Below, piece after piece: positions 6,426 through 14,900 of a stretch of DNA of 54,555 nucleotides. Both the position numbers and the translations under genes were made by a program. The stretch is from Alphaproteobacteria bacterium. Its GTDB lineage: Bacteria > Pseudomonadota > Alphaproteobacteria > UBA8366 > Aestuariispiraceae. The stretch spans positions 1 to 54,555 of the forward strand of contig JANSXE010000018.1 in NCBI GenBank assembly GCA_024743195.1, read 5' to 3'. The notes below the pieces were generated by a model. That model was not told the origin of the DNA. It made no database searches and saw only the letters and a list, made by a program, of their open reading frames with translations. The stretch's first letter is position 1. Each line of letters begins with the position of its first letter.

Positions 6426-8840
6426 TCACCCCCGCATCCGCTCCGCCTTGGGATCGAAGAGCGGCTCCGCGATCAGGGTCGCCGGGCGGCGCTCGCCCAG
6501 GATCTCGATGGCGAAGCGCGCGCCGGGCGCCGCGCGGTCGCGCGGGATCATGCCGAGCGCGACGGACCGGTCCGCATGGTGCGCATAGCCGCCCGAGGTG
6601 CAGAAGCCGATCACCGTCTCGCCGTCGAAGATCGGCTCGTCGGCGACGACGTCGGCGTCGTCCGCCTCCACCGTAAAGGCGCAAAGCCGCCTCTTCGGCG
6701 GCGCGTCGCGCTCTGCGGCGGCGGCGTCGCGGCCGATGAAATCGTTCTTGTCGAAACGGATGAAGCGGTCGAGTCCGGTCTCCGCGGCGGTGAAGTCGGG
6801 TCGGTACTCCCGCAGCCAGGCGCCGAAGCTCTTCTCCAATCGGAGCGACATCATCGCCCGCATGCCGAAAGGCCGCAGCCCCAGATCGCCGCCCGCCGCC
6901 GTCAGCGCCTCGTAGAGCGCGATCTGATGGCGCCAGTCGACATAGATCTCATAGCCGAGGTCGCCTGTGTAACTGACCCGCTGCACCAGCGCCGGGACGC
7001 CGCCGACCTCCGCCCGCATCAGGGTCAGGAAGGGCAGCGCCTGGTTCGAGACGTCGGCGCGGGTGACGCGCGCCAGCAGGGCCCGAGCGGCGGGGCCTGC
7101 GATCTGGAAACCGATCTGCGCGTCGGACACGTTTCGGATCGCGACGCCGCGATCGGGCAGATGCGCCTCGAACCAGCGCATGTGGAAGGCCTGGGCGGCG
7201 TAGCTGGCGGTCAGGCGATAGCGCCCCTCTTCGACGCAGGCCATGGTGAAGTCGCCGATCAGCTTTCCCTTGGGGCTCAGCATTGGGGTGAGGCGGATGC
7301 GGCCCGGCTCCGGCGCGCGGTTTCCCATCACGCGGTTGAGGAAGCTTTCGGCCTCCGATCCCGTCACTTCGTATTTCCCGAAGTTGTGGATTTCATTGAT
7401 TCCGACGCCGTCCCGCACGGCGCGGCACTCGGCGCCGACCGTCTCGAAGGCGTTGGAGCGGCGGAAGGACGGGACCTCGAAAGGCGCCTCGCCGGGCGGT
7501 GCGATATAGTTCAGATGCTCCAGCCCGTAGCCGTGCCCGAACACCCCGTTCATCGCCTTCCAGACCCCGTAGGCCGGGGTCGTCTTCAAGGGCCGGCCGG
7601 CCGGAAGCTCCTCGTTCGGATAGCTGACGGCGAAGCGTCGCTGGTAATTCTGCACCACGGTGCGGCGCGTGTAGTCGCGCGTGCAGTGGTCCCCGAAGCG
7701 CGCCACGTCCATCGCGAAGACGTCGCGCGAGGGCTCGCCCTCGACCATCCATTCGGCGAGCGTCAGGCCCACGCCGCCGCCCTGGCTGAACCCGGCCATC
7801 ACGGCGCAGGCGGACCAGAAGCCCGGCAGCCCGGGAACCGGTCCGACCAGCGGGTTGCCGTCCGGCGCGAAGGTGAAGGGGCCGTTGATGACGCTTTTGA
7901 CCCCGGCGCGCTCCAGGCAGGGATAGCGCCGGTAGGCGGCTTCCAGCGGCTCGGCGATGCGGTCGAGATCCTCCGCCAGCAGCTCATGTCCGAAGTCCCA
8001 GCGGGTGCCGTCGACGGCCCAGGGGACGGCCGCCTGCTCGTAGACGCCGAGCACGAGGCCGCGCCCCTCCTGGCGCAGATAGGTCTCGCCGGCCGGGTCC
8101 ATGACGTGCGGCAGCTCCTCGGCGCGCTCATAGACCTCCGGGATGTCGCCGGTGACGAGATACTGGTGCTCCATCGGGTGCAGCGGCAGGGCGACGCCCG
8201 CCATCTCGCCGACCTCGCGCGCCCACAGGCCGGCGGCGTTCACCACATGCTCGGCCCGCACGGTCCCCTGTTCGGTGACGACGTCCCAGGCGCCGTCGCC
8301 CGTCGGTTTGAGCGCGAGGACCGGATTGCGCAGCACGATCTCGGCCCCGGCGGCGCGGGCCGCCTTGGCGTAGGCGTGGGTCGTGCCGGACGGGTCGAGA
8401 TGCCCGTCCAGCGGATCGTAGAGCGCGCCCAGCACGCCCTCCGTGTTGGTGATCGGGGAGAGCTTGGCGATCTCCTCCGGCCCGACGATCTCGGTCTCGA
8501 GGCCCATATAGCGATGCTTCGCCCGCTCCGCCTTGAGGAAATCCAGCCGATCACGGTCGGTCGCGATGGTGATTCCGCCGACATGATGCAGGCCGCAGGA
8601 CTGGCCGGAGAGTTCCTCCAGCTCGCGATAGAGCGTGATGGTGTAGCCCTGCAGGGCCGCCATGTTGGTGTCGGCGTTCAGGGTGTGGAAGCCGCCGGCG
8701 GCGTGCCAGGTCGATCCGCTGGTCAGCTCCGAGCGCTCGATCAGTTGGACGTCGGTCCAGCCCAGCTTCGTCAGGTGATACAGCACGCTGCACCCGACGA
8801 CTCCGCCGCCGATGACGCAAACCCGGACATGGCTTCTCAT
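6426..8840 (-). CDS. FAD-dependent oxidoreductase with GcvT domain (dimethylglycine/sarcosine dehydrogenase-like)
   Basis: The 804-residue protein has an N-terminal DAO-type FAD domain (VCVIGGGVVGCSVLYHL at residues 5-21), a conserved STWHAAGGFHT segment that in this family includes the covalently flavinylated His, and a C-terminal folate-binding aminomethyltransferase-like half. In known relatives it demethylates N-methylated amino acids (dimethylglycine, sarcosine) and passes the C1 unit to tetrahydrofolate. I start at the ATG at 8840, since the GGGVVG dinucleotide fold should be near the N-terminus; an upstream start at 8879 only adds a basic tail. The real substrate cannot be fixed from sequence. 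The gene stands alone, convergent with tenA. Confidence 0.85.
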   Translation of the reverse strand: MRSHVRVCVIGGGVVGCSVLYHLTKLGWTDVQLIERSELTSGSTWHAAGGFHTLNADTNMAALQGYTITLYRELEELSGQSCGLHHVGGITIATDRDRLDFLKAERAKHRYMGLETEIVGPEEIAKLSPITNTEGVLGALYDPLDGHLDPSGTTHAYAKAARAAGAEIVLRNPVLALKPTGDGAWDVVTEQGTVRAEHVVNAAGLWAREVGEMAGVALPLHPMEHQYLVTGDIPEVYERAEELPHVMDPAGETYLRQEGRGLVLGVYEQAAVPWAVDGTRWDFGHELLAEDLDRIAEPLEAAYRRYPCLERAGVKSVINGPFTFAPDGNPLVGPVPGLPGFWSACAVMAGFSQGGGVGLTLAEWMVEGEPSRDVFAMDVARFGDHCTRDYTRRTVVQNYQRRFAVSYPNEELPAGRPLKTTPAYGVWKAMNGVFGHGYGLEHLNYIAPPGEAPFEVPSFRRSNAFETVGAECRAVRDGVGINEIHNFGKYEVTGSEAESFLNRVMGNRAPEPGRIRLTPMLSPKGKLIGDFTMACVEEGRYRLTASYAAQAFHMRWFEAHLPDRGVAIRNVSDAQIGFQIAGPAARALLARVTRADVSNQALPFLTLMRAEVGGVPALVQRVSYTGDLGYEIYVDWRHQIALYEALTAAGGDLGLRPFGMRAMMSLRLEKSFGAWLREYRPDFTAAETGLDRFIRFDKNDFIGRDAAAAERDAPPKRRLCAFTVEADDADVVADEPIFDGETVIGFCTSGGYAHHADRSVALGMIPRDRAAPGARFAIEILGERRPATLIAEPLFDPKAERMRG

Positions 8841-8929
8841 GACGATCCCCGCTTCTTTCCGCCGACGTGCTGGGCGCACTCTGGCGAAGGTGCGGGCGCT
8901 TGAAAAGGGGAACGCGTCGCGCGTCGAGG

Positions 8930-9436
8930 CTATAGACCGACGAGCGCGAAGCCCGGCGGCACGGCTTGAAGCAAGAACGACAACAGAACCAGCAGCAGCC
9001 CCTCGCGATAGAGACGCACGGTTTCGCCCGAAAGGCGCAGCGCGTTCTCGAGATCAACGATCAATCTGTACAGATTGGTCGGATCGGTGAGGTCCTGCTC
9101 CGGCGACTTGACGATGGCGGGGTTCTCTTGCGTCGGACTGCGCTCCGAGAGCAGGTCTTTCGCCTTCTGCTGTTGGCCGAGGAACTGCGCGAGGGCGGGA
9201 ACAACAAGCAGCAGGCTGCCGTAGGCGCCGAGCAGAACGGCGCACAGGGTGAGGAACCGGCCGCTGTCTTCCGTGAGCGGCAGACCGGCCGAGGCCACCC
9301 ATGCGCCGCACAGAGCCAATGTCGCCAACGCCGGAAACCAGAAACGCCGGGAGAGGTTGCGAAAGAGCGTCGCGAGGAGTTTACCCCAGCCTGTTGCCGG
9401 GCGCTGGGCTGCCGGAGCGGTCTTCTCCGGGCTCAT
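8930..9436 (-). CDS. hypothetical membrane protein
   Basis: This is a 168-residue protein of unknown function. It shows hydrophobic segments at about residues 33-50 (FWFPALATLALCGAWVA), 62-85 (FLTLCAVLLGAYGSLLLVVPALAQF) and 144-166 (LLLVLLSFLLQAVPPGFALV). A polar middle (about 86-140) contains an ESL-like helical stretch, giving a three-helix topology with a cytoplasmic or periplasmic central domain. I do not recognise the family. It lies 35 bases after a 77-residue gene and shares its strand with the two genes upstream, so the three may form one transcript. No clear RBS is visible. Confidence 0.6.
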   Translation of the reverse strand: MSPEKTAPAAQRPATGWGKLLATLFRNLSRRFWFPALATLALCGAWVASAGLPLTEDSGRFLTLCAVLLGAYGSLLLVVPALAQFLGQQQKAKDLLSERSPTQENPAIVKSPEQDLTDPTNLYRLIVDLENALRLSGETVRLYREGLLLVLLSFLLQAVPPGFALVGL

Positions 9437-9471
9437 CGCGGCGCGCCGTGCGGGCCCTGCACGGCCTGCGC

Positions 9472-9705
9472 TCAGCCGCCGGCCAAGGCGGCGAGCACCC
9501 GCCGGTTCACCCGCGCCGCCGCCTCGCGCGTTTCTTGAAGCCGGCCGGCGGCGTCCGCCCCGTCCTCGTCCGAGACGCGCTGAACCAAGTCCGCGTCGGT
9601 GTGGCCGGGCGCTTCCCGAAGTCTAACGGCCGGACGCTTGACGCGCCCCTTGGCGGACTGAAGGGACGCTGCGTCGGGACCGACCTTCATGAATTTATTG
9701 CTCAT
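9472..9705 (-). CDS. small hypothetical protein
   Basis: This is a 77-residue soluble, basic and Ala/Arg-rich protein starting MSNKFMKVGPDAASLQSAKG. A good RBS (GGGAGA on the minus strand) lies 8 bases before the ATG at 9705, which is the main reason to accept so short a gene. No motif or membrane segment is visible and the family is unknown. It sits between two other unknown genes on the same strand, with 68 bases upstream and 35 downstream, so it may be co-transcribed with them. Confidence 0.55.
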   Translation of the reverse strand: MSNKFMKVGPDAASLQSAKGRVKRPAVRLREAPGHTDADLVQRVSDEDGADAAGRLQETREAAARVNRRVLAALAGG

Positions 9706-9773
9706 CGGACGATCTCCCTACCCGACACATATAGCGTTTCGACCGCCCGCCCGCAATGAAGGCGGGCGGGCGC

Positions 9774-10301
9774 CTAGGCTTCGCCGGCATGCTTGCTGAA
9801 ACTCCGCACATGCTCCCCGATCTCTTCGGGGAGTTCCAGGGACTGCAGCGCATCGACGATCCGGCGGTAGCCGTCCCCGGTCTGATAGGGGGGGCCGAAG
9901 ACCGCGGCCAGCACCAGGGCGGGATCGCTTCCGCCCTCGAAGAAATAGACGGCCGCATAGGGATCTATCCGGACGGAAAAAGGCTGAACGACGGCGGGCC
10001 GCCCGTCTCTCACCTCCACAGGAAGCGGTAGATAGACGCGGAGACGCAGCGACTCGTCGGCAAGAACGCCTTCCGCCGCCAGGGCGTCCTTCAGCGGCTG
10101 TTCCAGGCGCGAGACCGGCGTGTCGCGATAGGTCGCCGCGCCGATCGAAAGGGTTTCGAGAACGGTCTCCAATGCGCGCCATCGCGCCAGCGTTTCCTCA
10201 CCCAGCGCGCCGGCTTGGCGCATCAGGGCCAAATAGAGGTTCTGGATCGAGTAGACTGCGCCGCTCGGATTGAGCGGGTAGGTGAGATACTTCCTCGACA
10301 T
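9774..10301 (-). CDS. hypothetical protein
   Basis: This 175-residue soluble protein begins MSRKYLTYPLNPSGAVYSIQ. It has a predicted helical first half (LYLALMRQAGALGEETLARW) and a more beta-rich second half (LRLRVYLPLPVEV, VQPFSVRIDPYAAVYFFEG). A GTG 15 bases upstream (10316) is an alternative start. Neither start has a strong RBS. I cannot name a family. It is the first of three same-strand unknown genes that end at 8930. Confidence 0.6.
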   Translation of the reverse strand: MSRKYLTYPLNPSGAVYSIQNLYLALMRQAGALGEETLARWRALETVLETLSIGAATYRDTPVSRLEQPLKDALAAEGVLADESLRLRVYLPLPVEVRDGRPAVVQPFSVRIDPYAAVYFFEGGSDPALVLAAVFGPPYQTGDGYRRIVDALQSLELPEEIGEHVRSFSKHAGEA

Positions 10302-10472
10302 GCCCAGTCCCAACACGCGGTCACCCGGTCAGTTTTGCACCCATTTCGTGCATGTCAACCGAGGGTTTGCCGATGGCGAGAGCGGTCTGGCGACGTCGGA
10401 TCGTTAACGGCTTTGCAAGCATTTCCGGCGGATGATCCGCGGCGCTTCCCGCTGGCCAGCGCGTGGTCCGCG

Positions 10473-10488
10473 TGGCATGGTTCTCGCA
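10473..10488 (+). promoter_or_regulatory. candidate sigma-54 promoter of the PilZ gene
   Basis: TGGCATGGTTCTCGCA keeps the invariant GG (10474-10475) and GC (10486-10487) elements exactly 10 bases apart and matches the -24/-12 consensus (TGGCACG-N4-TTGC) at most other positions. The predicted start near 10499 leaves an 80-base leader before the PilZ gene at 10581. The remainder of 10302-10580 shows no gene. Confidence 0.45.
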
Positions 10489-10580
10489 TCCCGCATAGAG
10501 GGTGGGGCGTTGGCGCGCCGTCGCTGGCCGGAGGCCGCGGCGGACCGTCGGATGATTAAACAGGAAAGCCGACGCCGGCC

Positions 10581-10973
10581 ATGTTCTTCAGCCGTTTGGT
10601 TCGCATCATCAAAGGAGGCGAGCGCCGCAAGGAGCGCCGCGTCGCCCTGCGTCTCCCCGCCGAAATCAGCGATCACAAGGGCCGCATCACCGATCTCAGC
10701 CTCGGCGGCTGCGGCTTCTACGTGGACGAGGGCGGCACGCTCGAGATCGGCGACGCCGTCGTCGCGCACATCGCCCCGCCGGGCGAGGAGCCCTTCGATG
10801 TGCCGGCCAAGGTCGTCGGTCAGGACGAGGAGGGCATGGTCTACTGCGTCGCCTTCACCGAGGTCGCGCCGGACACTTTCGAGCGGCTGCAGGACCTGAT
10901 CGTCCGTCAGGCGCTGGGCGCCAAGGAGGATGAGGACGAGGACGCGGCGGAGGAGGGCGCGCGGCGGCGATAG
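10581..10973 (+). CDS. PilZ domain protein
   Basis: This 130-residue protein is essentially a single PilZ domain. The c-di-GMP binding signature is visible: RRKERRVALRLPAEI (RxxxR type, residues 15-29) followed by DLSLGGCGFYV (D/NxSxGG, near 38-48). The tail is acidic (KEDEDEDAAEEGARRR). Such proteins act as c-di-GMP receptors, often in motility or envelope control. It is a single-gene unit preceded by a candidate sigma-54 promoter, which would fit a flagellar or surface-related regulon. It is convergent with yqgE after only 7 bases. The output partner is not visible here. Confidence 0.85.
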   Translation: MFFSRLVRIIKGGERRKERRVALRLPAEISDHKGRITDLSLGGCGFYVDEGGTLEIGDAVVAHIAPPGEEPFDVPAKVVGQDEEGMVYCVAFTEVAPDTFERLQDLIVRQALGAKEDEDEDAAEEGARRR

Positions 10974-10980
10974 CGCGCCG

Positions 10981-11559
10981 TCACGCGCGTCCGGCTTCGG
11001 AGGACAGGAGCGACGGGTCGAAGCCGAGGCGCGCGATCGCCTGATCCCATTTCTCGTCGAGCCGCTCGCTGAAGACGATCGACGGGTCGGCCGGGACGTG
11101 CAGCCAGGCGTTCTCCTGGATTTCCTCGTCGAGCTGGCCGGGCCCCCAGCCCGCGTAACCGAGCGCCAGGAGCTGCGCCTCCGGTCCGTCCCCGCGGGCG
11201 ATGTCGCGCAGGATGTCGATGGTGGCGGTGAGGCCGATGCCGTTCTCCATGTCGACGGTCGCGTCCTGCAGATACTCCGTCGAATGCAGCACGAAGCCTC
11301 GCCCGCTCTCCACCGGGCCGCCGAAATGGACGCGGATCTCGTCGCGCGAGTGCGAATGGCCGAGATCAAGCTGCTCCAGCAACTCGTCGAAGGTCAGCGA
11401 CTCCACCAACCGGTTGATCACCAGCCCCATCGCCCCCTCGGCGTTGTGCAGGCACAGATAGATGACCGTGCGCTGGAAGCGCGGATCGCTCATGCCCGGC
11501 ATGGCCACCAGGAGCTGGCCGGTCAGATAGCCCGAATGTCGGCGGGTCGCGCGGGTCAT
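10981..11559 (-). CDS. YqgE/AlgH family protein (UPF0301)
   Basis: The 192-residue product has the complete YqgE/AlgH pattern: LTGQLLVAMPGMSDPRFQRT at the N-terminus (residues 12-31), EGAMGLVINRL, VHFGGPVESGRGFVLHS, and LGYAGWGPGQLDEEIQENAW. The family is widespread in proteobacteria; its molecular role is not established (AlgH was linked to alginate regulation in Pseudomonas). It is transcribed divergently from the DsbD-like gene and is convergent with the PilZ gene. The length is typical. Confidence 0.9.
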   Translation of the reverse strand: MTRATRRHSGYLTGQLLVAMPGMSDPRFQRTVIYLCLHNAEGAMGLVINRLVESLTFDELLEQLDLGHSHSRDEIRVHFGGPVESGRGFVLHSTEYLQDATVDMENGIGLTATIDILRDIARGDGPEAQLLALGYAGWGPGQLDEEIQENAWLHVPADPSIVFSERLDEKWDQAIARLGFDPSLLSSEAGRA

Positions 11560-11800
11560 GATGATCCTGGTCGCTCACGGGGGCGCTTAATCCTCGGCTC
11601 GGACTCTAGCAGCATCCGTCGGCCGCTTTCCAGTTGGATCGCGGGCGCCGGTCGCACCGGCCGGCGCGGCGCGACCCGAGGTCGCACCTGCGCTGACGGC
11701 ATTGTGAGGCGCGCCGATGTCGCGCGCACCCTATATAGACGGGGGTTCGGGCGGAAAAGGACCGCTTGAATTGTCCGGCCTCATACGTGTGAATGACGCT

Positions 11801-14161
11801 ATGTCCAGATGGGTGAGCAGGATCGCGGCCGCAGCGCTTCTGGCGCTGGCCGGCGCCGTTGCGCCCGAGGACGCCTCCGCCCAATCGAACGCCCCGCAAT
11901 CCGGCGCCCCGCAATCCGGCGCCCCGCAATCCAGCGCTCCGTTGGCGAACCCGCCGCCGGCGCCCGCCGGGCTGGCGGAGCCGGCGCCGCCCGAGGGGCC
12001 GACGCTGAACGGGGCCGGCCCCTGGTTCGACACCGACCAGGGCTCGGTGCGGCTGATTTCGGCCGTCGAGGCCGTGGGCGACCGGGAGGCGCTGACCCTC
12101 GGCCTCGAGTTCCAGCTGCAGCCGGGCTGGAAGATCTATTGGCGCACGCCCGGCGACGCCGGCTACGCGCCGCAGCCCGACTGGCGCTGGTCCGAGAACG
12201 TCGCGGCGGTCGACATCGCCTGGCCGGCCCCGAAGCGCTTCACCATCTTCGACATGGAGACGCTGGGTTACAGCGACGAGGTGGTGCTGCCGCTGACCGT
12301 GACGCCCGACCGGCCCGGGGAGCCGGTGCGCCTCGCCGGGGTCGTCAGCTATCTGACCTGCGAAGAGATCTGCATTCCCTATGACGCCCCGGTGGCGATC
12401 GACCTCGCCGACGGGCCGGCGGCCGGCGCGCCGCCCGCCTATCTGATCGACCGGCATCGCGCGGCCGTGCCGGTCCGCCAGATCGAACCCTCGGCCGCGG
12501 CGACGCCGGGCGGGTTGGCGGTGCAGTCGGTCCATGTCGAGGCGGCCGGCGATCGCGGCCTGCAGCTCGAGGTCGCCGCCGCGACGGTGGAGCCGTTCGA
12601 CGACGCGGTGATGGAGCTCCTGGTGGAGGGACCCGTCGGAACCTGGTTCGACAAGGCGCAGGTGCGGCTGTCGGGCGACGCCCGCAGCGCCCGCTTCACC
12701 GTGACGGGCGGCGGGGCGAGCGTCCAGGATCTGGCCGCCGCGCCGGTCACCTTCACCCTGATCGACGGCCCGCGCGCGGTCGAGGCCAGCCTGCCGGTCC
12801 AGCCGGCGCCAGCGCCGGCGCCGGGCGAGACGGGCCTGTTCGCGGCCCCCGGCGCGCCCGCCGACGCCGCAGCGGCGACGGGGGATGGGCCGTCGCTGGC
12901 CTTGATCCTGCTGTTCGCGCTGCTGGGCGGCCTGATCCTCAACCTGATGCCCTGCGTGCTGCCGGTGCTCTCGCTCAAGCTGATGGGCGTGGTGCGAAAG
13001 TCGGGGGCGGATCGGGGGCATATCCGGCTCGGCTTCCTCGCCTCCTCGGCGGGCATTCTGGTCTCCTTCCTGGCGCTGGCCGCGGCGGCGATCGCGGTCA
13101 AGGCGGCGGGGCTGTCGGTGGGCTGGGGCGTGCAGTTCCAGCAGCCGGTCTTCCTCGCCTTCATGATCGCGCTTCTGGTGCTGTTCACCTGCAACCTGCT
13201 CGGGCTGTTCGAATTCGGCCTGCCGGGCTTCGTCGGCGAACGGGCGGCGGCGGTCGGCGGGAAGAGCGGCTATGTCGGCGACTTCATGACCGGCGCCTTC
13301 GCGACGCTGCTGGCGACGCCGTGCTCGGCCCCGTTCCTGGGCTCCGCCGTCGGCTTCGCGCTGAGCCGCGGGCCGGGGGAGATCCTCGCGGTTTTCCTGA
13401 TGCTGGGCCTCGGCTTGGCGACGCCCTATCTCGCCGTCGCCGCCTTCCCGCAGACGGCGCGCCTGCTGCCCAAGCCGGGCCCGTGGATGGTCTGGCTCAA
13501 GCGGGTGCTGGCGCTGGCCCTGATCGGCACCGCGATCTGGCTGCTGACGGTGCTGCAGGTCACGCTCGGGACCGAGGCGACGCTGGCGGTCGGCATGATG
13601 GCCGGGCTCGCTGGCGGGGTGCTGGCGGCGCGCAAGGTGCAGGACGCCAAGCTGGCGCGCTTCGCCTGGCCGCTCTCCGCCCTGCTGGCCTTTCTGACCG
13701 TGATCTATCCGCTGACCGTTGATCGCGGGCTCGCAATCCAAGATCGGACGGCCGGCTCGCCGTCGGCCGACGGGGCCGCGGCGGCCGCGGCGATCGACTG
13801 GGTCGCCTTCGACATCCCGGCGATCGCCGCCCATGTGGCGGCGGGCCGCACGGTCTTCGTCGACGTCACCGCCGATTGGTGCGTCACCTGCCAATGGAAC
13901 AAGAAGACGGTGATGGAGCGCGGACGGGTCGCCGACTGGTTGGCCCGGGCGGACGTGGTGGCGATGCAGGCCGACTGGACGCGTCCCGACAAGACCATCG
14001 CTGACTATCTGGCCGGCTACGGCCGCTACGGCATCCCGTTCAACATCGTCTACGGGCCCGACGCGCCGGGCGGCGTCGTCCTGCCGGAGCTTCTGAGCGA
14101 GGCGGCGGTGCTCGACGCCGCCGCCGAGGCCGCCGGCGATCCGGCGCTCGCCCGCCGCTGA
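11801..14161 (+). CDS. DsbD/ScsB-type protein-disulfide reductase
   Basis: This 786-residue membrane enzyme should carry electrons from cytoplasmic thioredoxin to periplasmic thiol proteins. The ATG at 11801 gives a good signal peptide (ending near ASAQ, residue 28). Next come a low-complexity Gln-Ser-Gly-Ala-Pro linker, a periplasmic domain with the redox pair CEEIC (near 188), and a membrane core with two half-repeats bearing NLMPCVLPVLSLK and LLATPCSAPFLG. The C-terminal thioredoxin-like domain has VTADWCVTCQW (CxxC). All three cysteine pairs are present. A TATATA box upstream (11733-11738) may be its -10. No copper-resistance partner gene is next to it. Confidence 0.9.
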   Translation: MSRWVSRIAAAALLALAGAVAPEDASAQSNAPQSGAPQSGAPQSSAPLANPPPAPAGLAEPAPPEGPTLNGAGPWFDTDQGSVRLISAVEAVGDREALTLGLEFQLQPGWKIYWRTPGDAGYAPQPDWRWSENVAAVDIAWPAPKRFTIFDMETLGYSDEVVLPLTVTPDRPGEPVRLAGVVSYLTCEEICIPYDAPVAIDLADGPAAGAPPAYLIDRHRAAVPVRQIEPSAAATPGGLAVQSVHVEAAGDRGLQLEVAAATVEPFDDAVMELLVEGPVGTWFDKAQVRLSGDARSARFTVTGGGASVQDLAAAPVTFTLIDGPRAVEASLPVQPAPAPAPGETGLFAAPGAPADAAAATGDGPSLALILLFALLGGLILNLMPCVLPVLSLKLMGVVRKSGADRGHIRLGFLASSAGILVSFLALAAAAIAVKAAGLSVGWGVQFQQPVFLAFMIALLVLFTCNLLGLFEFGLPGFVGERAAAVGGKSGYVGDFMTGAFATLLATPCSAPFLGSAVGFALSRGPGEILAVFLMLGLGLATPYLAVAAFPQTARLLPKPGPWMVWLKRVLALALIGTAIWLLTVLQVTLGTEATLAVGMMAGLAGGVLAARKVQDAKLARFAWPLSALLAFLTVIYPLTVDRGLAIQDRTAGSPSADGAAAAAAIDWVAFDIPAIAAHVAAGRTVFVDVTADWCVTCQWNKKTVMERGRVADWLARADVVAMQADWTRPDKTIADYLAGYGRYGIPFNIVYGPDAPGGVVLPELLSEAAVLDAAAEAAGDPALARR
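11882..11941 (+). repeat. 15-bp tandem repeat, about 4 copies, inside the DsbD-like gene
   Basis: The units CAATCCGGCGCCCCG run head to tail (11882-11896, 11897-11911, 11912-11926, 11927-11941). Copies 2 and 3 are identical; copies 1 and 4 have a few changes. They encode repeated Gln-Ser-Gly-Ala-Pro just after the signal peptide, forming a flexible periplasmic linker. Copy number changes keep the frame. Confidence 0.9.
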
Positions 14162-14290
14162 GGCGCCGCGGGCGTCGCCGCAGTCCCGCCGCGTCTGGAC
14201 ATTCCCCGACGGCCCGCCACATTATGCGGCGCGCCGCGTCCGCGCGGACGCTCGAGGCAACGAACCAGATTGGGAAGAAGGGAGCCAGCG

Positions 14291-14773
14291 ATGGCCATCA
14301 AGGTAGGCGACAAGATTCCGTCCGTTCCGCTGAAGAAGATGGGGGGCGACGGGCCGGAGCCGGTCGATCCCACGAGCTATTTCGGCGGCCGCAAGGTCGT
14401 GCTTTTCTCCGTTCCCGGCGCTTTCACGCCGACCTGTTCGGCCAAGCACCTGCCGGGCTTCATCCAGCATGTCGACGCGATCAAGGCCAAGGGTGTGGAC
14501 GCGGTCGCCTGCCTCGCGGTCAACGACGCTTTCGTCATGGGCGCCTGGGGCGAGAGCCAGGGCGCCGACGGCAAGGTCGACATGCTGGCCGACGGCTCGG
14601 CCAAGTTCACCGAGGCGCTCGGCCTCGAGCTCGACCTGGTCGAGGCCGGCCTGGGCGTGCGCGGTCAGCGCTTCGCGCTGATCGTCGAGGACGGGACCGT
14701 CACCCACGTCGCGATCGAGGAGCCGGGCGCGTTCGAGGTCTCCTCCGCCGAGGCGATCCTCGAGGCTCTCTGA
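14291..14773 (+). CDS. peroxiredoxin (Prx5 family)
   Basis: This 160-residue thiol peroxidase should reduce H2O2 and alkyl hydroperoxides. The peroxidatic site is GAFTPTCSAKHLPGF (about residues 44-58), with the Thr and Cys of the PxxxTxxC motif; the partner Arg lies in GVRGQRFALIVEDG. A second Cys occurs in DAVACLAVND, so the enzyme could work as a 1-Cys or atypical 2-Cys type using glutathione/glutaredoxin. The ATG at 14291 has AAGGGAG 7 bases upstream; an earlier in-frame start at 14270 adds only 7 residues. A strong terminator follows. Confidence 0.92.
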   Translation: MAIKVGDKIPSVPLKKMGGDGPEPVDPTSYFGGRKVVLFSVPGAFTPTCSAKHLPGFIQHVDAIKAKGVDAVACLAVNDAFVMGAWGESQGADGKVDMLADGSAKFTEALGLELDLVEAGLGVRGQRFALIVEDGTVTHVAIEEPGAFEVSSAEAILEAL

Positions 14774-14837
14774 GTCGGGCGCTTTGAGCCGGCCCGCCGC
14801 CGCCCGGTCTGGCGCGGCGCCATGGGCTGAAACGAGA

Positions 14838-14869
14838 AACCGCCCGGCGGATCGCTCCGCCGGGCGGTT
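14838..14869. terminator. rho-independent terminator between convergent genes
   Basis: A perfect 14-bp stem (AACCGCCCGGCGGA at 14838-14851, TCCGCCGGGCGGTT at 14856-14869) with a TCGC loop is followed on the plus strand by CCTTTTCG. It sits between the peroxiredoxin gene and the oppositely oriented BI-1 gene, so it probably stops transcription from both sides. Confidence 0.9.
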
Positions 14870-14900
14870 CCTTTTCGACCCTCTCGGATCGCGCGTCGGC

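Noticed and set aside
11882-11941. Possible CRISPR-like array
   Set aside because: The units are contiguous 15-bp repeats inside a coding frame without spacers.
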